A stretch of 64,000 bases of DNA. Origin: Codonopsis lanceolata. Its lineage: Eukaryota > Streptophyta > Magnoliopsida > Asterales > Campanulaceae. This document shows positions 59,781-64,000 of this stretch, piece by piece (position 1 is the stretch's first letter; the number at the start of each line of letters is the position of its first letter). The notes below the pieces were generated by a model that saw only the letters and a program-made list of their open reading frames with translations, was not told where the DNA came from and ran no database searches. Location of the stretch: assembly GCA_013146195.2 (NCBI GenBank), contig CM028378.1:94738057-94802056 (forward strand). The letters are read 5' to 3'. Both the position numbers and the translations under genes were made by a program.

Positions 59781-60560
59781 ATGTCTATTTACACTTTGGA
59801 ACCGTTTAATAGAAAATCTGATTTTTCAATTTGACAACAAAAGATGAAAGGAATTTTGATAAAAGAAAAGTGTTTTTCTGCTATAACTCAAAAATTCAAA
59901 AAGGATGCATCTGAAGATGCTATACTTGAAATTGATGAATGTGCTTACTTGTCTATTATTTTGAACTTGACTGAATATGTGATTCGTAAGTGTGGTAAAC
60001 AATCGCATGCTAAAAATCTTTGGGATAAACTTGAGGAAATTTACTTTGAGAAGAATTTGCCTTATAAGACATATCTTTTAGAAAAATTCTTTAGTTTTAA
60101 ATTAGACCTTAATAAGGATATCGAAGATAATGTTGATGTTTTTATCAAGTTAGTTCAAGAAATAAAACAAGTGGGTGATAAGCACATAGATAGCTACACT
60201 TCTATTGTCCTATTAAATGATATACCAGAATCTTACTCTGATGTTAAGTCTGCGATCAAATATGGTAGAGACCAAGTTAAACTTGATACGGTGATTAACG
60301 GGTTGAAGAGTAAGAAGCTAGATTTAAAGGTCAATAAAGGGAAGTCTAGTATGAATGAGGTTAATATGGTTAGGGGTAGATCTTTCCATAGGAACAATGG
60401 AAAAAATCTCATCAAAATCAAAATCAAGGCCAAAATCAAAATTCAGGCAAGAGCAAAGGGAGAAGCAAAAGTAGGTCGAGCTCAAAGCAAAGACATAGAA
60501 CTTGCTACAATTGTGGTGAAGTGGGCCATTTTAAAAGGAGTGCCCTAATCTGAAAAGGAA
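59781..60560 (+). pseudogene. copia gag
   Basis: ATG at 59781 starts SIYTLEPFNRKSDFSI, then TGA (59832) stands where gag proteins have Trp before QQKMKGIL. The frame then stays open through the capsid-like region (LWDKLEEIY, LLNDIPESY) to about 60404. A one-base loss there shifts the Gln/Asn and Arg/Ser-rich tail and the CCHC zinc knuckle (CYNCGEVGHFK, 60503-60535) into another frame. A second one-base loss near 60537, before the last Cys, moves into the pol frame. Confidence 0.88.
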
Positions 60561-63500
60561 AAATCAAAATCAAGAACAAAACCAAGGTGATTGCAACTTA
60601 GCTTCTTGTAGTAATGTTTCCTCTGATGTGTTTATGGTTACTGATTCTTGTGATAATGTTGTGAATTCTGTGCATTCTGCTTGTGCTAGTGAATGGCTTA
60701 TAGATTCTGGTTGCACTTATCACATGACACCATTGAAATCATTGTTTACTACTTATAGAGAAGTTAATGTTGGTTCTGTTTCTCTGGCTAACGAGAAAAA
60801 ATGTGATATACTTGGTATTGGTGATATTGATTTGAAATGCAATTCTGGTTATGTTTTAACTTTGAAAAATGTGAGACATGTGCATGAATTATGTAGCAAT
60901 TTGATTTCATGTGCCTCGTTAGTGGATGATGGTTTGGAAGGAAAATGGGGTAATGGTGTTATGAAAATACTAAAGGGGTCTTTAGTTATTGCAAAATGTG
61001 ACAAACGTCGGAACTTATATGTTTGTCATGTTTTACCTATGTATACTTCTGAGATTTATGCTAATGTCGTTAAGGAAGATAAAATGATTTTGTGGCATAA
61101 GAGACTAGGTCACATAAGTAATAAAGGGTTAGAAATTTTGCAAAAAATGGGTGTTTTTAGAAATGAAAAACTTTCTAGTTTACCTTTTTGTGATACTTGT
61201 GTTAAGAGCAAACATCATAAAGTGAGTTTTCCACCCCCTTCCCTAGGAAAGCATTCTAGCAAGAAATTCCTTGACTACATACATGCTGATGTATGGGGGC
61301 CCTCTAGTGTGCCCACTCAAGGTGGCAATAGGTATTTTCTATCCATCATTGATGACTTTTCACAAAAAGTCTGGGTTTTCTTAATGAGACACAAATCTGA
61401 ATCGTTAGAGAAATTTAAAACTTGGAAAGTTTTTATTGAAAATCAAACAGGATAGAAAATCAAAATGCTTAGGACCGATAATGGATTAGAATCATGTAAT
61501 CATGAGTTTGATTAATTTTGTGTTATTCATGGTATTGGTCGACATAAAATTGTTCCCTATAACCTGCAACAGAATGGTGTTGCCGAGCGTATGAACAGGA
61601 CTCTTTTGGAAAGAGTGAGAGCTATGCTCAATACTTCGGGTCTCTCCAAACGTTTTTGGGGAAAGGCAATTGTAACTGCCGCCTATATCATCAATAGGTC
61701 CCCCTCTGTGCCTTTGCATGGTAGATGCCCTAAAGCGGTCTTTACGGGCAAAGAGATTGATATCTCGCATATGAGGGTGTTCGGTTATGCGGCTTATGCA
61801 CATCAAAGACATGACAAACTAGAACCTAGGGCTGCTAGGTGTGTGTTTTTAGGGTACCCGGAGGGTGTGAAGGGGTATAGACTTTGGTTAAAAGAGGAAA
61901 ATGGTTTTAAGACCATAATTAGTAGGGATGTTGTCTTCAATGAACTTGGATTTCCTTGCTTGATTCCTACTCAACCTATACATGTTAATGATGTTCCCCC
62001 TCCCCCGGCTCCAATTGCGGTGGAGCAACCCCATGTTGTTGATGATGTGCCAACCGAAAGTGTGGAAATTGATCATGAGAATGTTGAAATTGAACACAAT
62101 GAAGATGATGAAAATGTAGTGGATGAGCATGTCCTAGAAATAGAAAATCTAGATGACTACCAACTTGTTAGGGACCGACCTAGACGGGAAGTTAGGATAC
62201 CATCTAGACTTAATGATTTTCATATGACATCTTTTGTGTTTAGTGTGTTTGATTCTCTTGACAATTGTGATGAACCTAAATCTTACCATGATGCTTTAAA
62301 GTCTTCTCATTCTCCTAAGTGGTTAAATGCTATGAAAGATTAAATGAACTCGTTGCATGTTAACCAAACATGGACCTTGGTCCCTAAACCTAAAACATGT
62401 TCTCTTGTTGCTTGCAAATGGTTGTTTAAGGTTAAGACTGAGAATGAGAGTGTTAGATTTAAAGCACGGATGGTTGCTAAAGGATTTACTCAAAAGGAGG
62501 GGATAGATTACAAAGAAATTTTTGGTCCGGTTGTTAAATTTACTACGGTAAGAGTCATGCTTGCTTTAGTTGCTCTGTTTAATTGAGAATTAAAACAAAT
62601 GAATGTGAAAACGGCGTTTTTACATGGTGACTTGGATGAAAAAAAATTCATGAGACAACCCAAAGGTTTTGTTGATAAGAGAAATCCCGATTATGTGTGT
62701 TTATTGAGAAAATCTTTGTATGACTTGAAACAATCTCCTAGGATGTGGAACAAGAAGTTTGATATGTGTATGTTGTCTTTAAAATTCACTCGTAGCTCCT
62801 ATGATCATTGCTTGTATTTTAAAGCCAACTCTTCTACTCCTATGTTCCTATTGATTTATGTTGACGATATGCTTATTATCAATCCTTGTATTAAATCAAT
62901 TAAAAATGTGCAAAATTGTCTTAGTGCGAATTTTGACATGAAAGATCTTGGAGATGCTAAAAAGATTTTGGGAATGAACATTGTTAGGGATAGAAAAAAA
63001 TCCACTATTTCTCTTAATCAAATTTCTTGTGTGCAAAAGATTTTGAGTAAATTTAGGATGGAGGATGCTAAACCTGTTGATGTGCCTCTAGGAGGACATT
63101 TCATCCTTAGTAAAAATCAGGCTCCCCAAATTGATTTTGATAAAAAGCAAATGGAGAAAGTGCCTTATTCTAATGCGATTGGTTCCATTATGTATCTTAT
63201 GGTTAGCACTAGACTTGATATAGCCTATGCTATTAGTTGCTTGGGTAGATACATGTCTAACCCTGGTATGCCTCATTGGGAAGCGGTCAAATGGCTTCTT
63301 AAAGATCTTGGTTATTTTGTGAATTATGGCTTGAAATTCTCCAAATGCAATGAAGGTGTTGTATTGAAAGGTTATGTGGATTCTAACTATGCTAATGATA
63401 GAGATAGTAGGAAGTCTACTACTTCTTATGTGTTCACTTTGTGTGGTTCATGTGTTAGTTGGAAATCTCAATTACAACCCATTGTTACATTGTCTACTAC

Positions 63501-63831
63501 CGAGTCTAAGTTTGTTGCTATAACTGATGCTTTTAAAGAAGCGACTTGGTTGAAAGGATTGATAACTGAAATTGGTTTTCTAAAGGAGAAAGTTATGGTT
63601 TATTCTGACAGTCAGTCAGCAATTCAACTTTGCAAAAACCCTGTTTTTCATGATAGAACAAAACATATCGATGTTCGTTTTCATTACTTGAGAGATTTAA
63701 TTGAAAAGGGTTTTATTTTATTAGAAAAAATTCCATCTCAGTATAATCCTGTGGTTATGAATACGAAATGCTTATCTGTGTTAAAATTTCAAACATGCTT
63801 GAAAATTTTGAATTTTGATACCGGTGGTTGA
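60538..63831 (+). pseudogene. copia pol (protease, integrase, reverse transcriptase, RNase H)
   Basis: One frame throughout, interrupted by stops at 61453 (TAG), 61513 (TAA), 62341 (TAA) and 62584 (TGA). Domains in order: aspartic protease (WLIDSGCTYHM, about 60693), pre-integrase zinc region (WHKRLGH ... CDTC, 61093-61200), integrase core with D (HADVWGP), D (RTDNG) and E (NGVAERMNRT), reverse transcriptase (KWLFKVK ... YVDDM near 62860) and RNase H (GYVDSNYAND, TTESKFVA, YSDSQSAI). The first catalytic Asp of reverse transcriptase, normally in MDVKTAFLHG, is Asn here (MNVKTAFLHG, 62602-62604). Confidence 0.92.
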
Positions 63832-64000
63832 ATGCATGCTTCGTGTCCCTGTTTCCTTAATTTGTGTTTGGAAAGTGAGTTTTGACCCTTCTACAGTTTT
63901 TCTTTGTGAAAATCTATCTCCCGTTCTTGGTTCCTTCTTTGTGTTGGATCAAGTTCGGGATAGGCTATGATGTACCCTACTTATGTCCATGAGTTCAATG

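Larger units (their letters stand above)
58699..64000 (+). mobile_element. Ty1/copia retrotransposon, degenerate, 3' LTR beyond the window
   Basis: 5' LTR, tRNA-iMet primer site, gag and pol follow in standard copia order (protease, integrase, reverse transcriptase, RNase H). At least five stops and two frameshifts make it non-autonomous. The polyprotein ends at 63831 and the last 169 bp contain no visible start of the 3' LTR, so its length and age cannot be measured here. Confidence 0.92.

Overview
The window is nuclear DNA of a flowering plant, most likely a eudicot. It is AT-rich, its only host genes have GT-AG introns, and most of it is layered plant transposable elements (Ty1/copia, Ty3/gypsy-type LTRs, MULE, hAT, Harbinger-type MITE, Helitron, SINE). 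I cannot name the species. No rRNA, intact tRNA gene, organelle insert or CRISPR array was seen.

Host genes. The only recognisable host genes are four plus-strand copies of a carotenoid cleavage dioxygenase 4 (CCD4-like) gene spread over about 27 kb. Copy D (48489-50912) is complete, with two exons and a predicted 583 residues carrying all four iron-binding His. Copy A (24262-26829) is full length but a net 1-bp loss near the start codon breaks the plastid-targeting region. Copy B (31357-31860) is only the intron 3' end plus exon 2, with the splice acceptor lost. Copy C (44518-44860) is only the 5' end of exon 1, without an ATG. The locus is a tandem family in which one member looks intact.

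Layout. 1-6490: gypsy-like LTR remnants and unrecognised AT-rich DNA. 6496-15661: a non-coding LTR retrotransposon in the form LTR-internal-LTR-internal-LTR, bounded by one 5-bp target duplication and inserted in a roughly 95-bp tandem repeat. 16000-21870: AT-rich DNA, microsatellites, Helitron-like ends and degenerate tandem repeats. 21877-23322: a Pack-MULE carrying pieces of a molybdate transporter (MOT1-type) gene with a 9-bp target duplication. 23996-26930: CCD4 copy A with a MITE in front and a palindromic element in its intron. 27000-31350: old copia debris with a nested hAT-like element, then a palindromic minisatellite next to CCD4 copy B. 32700-35900: an inverted-repeat element split by a solo LTR. 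37300-38690: a broken plant-mobile-domain gene. 39641-39878: a SINE. 41962-42204: a hAT MITE. 44518-47478: CCD4 copy C, an LTR-like block and a Helitron. 48489-50912: CCD4 copy D. 54000-57545: LTR-like sequence with a cluster of tRNA-Glu-like pieces. 57815-64000: a copia remnant on the minus strand, abutted by a younger but broken copia element whose 3' LTR lies beyond the window.

How the parts relate. CCD4 enzymes cleave carotenoids in plastids, so the cluster is a small carotenoid-turnover locus. Transposons have diversified it: the introns of A and D carry different palindromic elements, A has a MITE just upstream of its start, and B and C are truncation products lying next to repeats. All coordinates, target duplications and domain calls were read by eye; no alignment or search was run.
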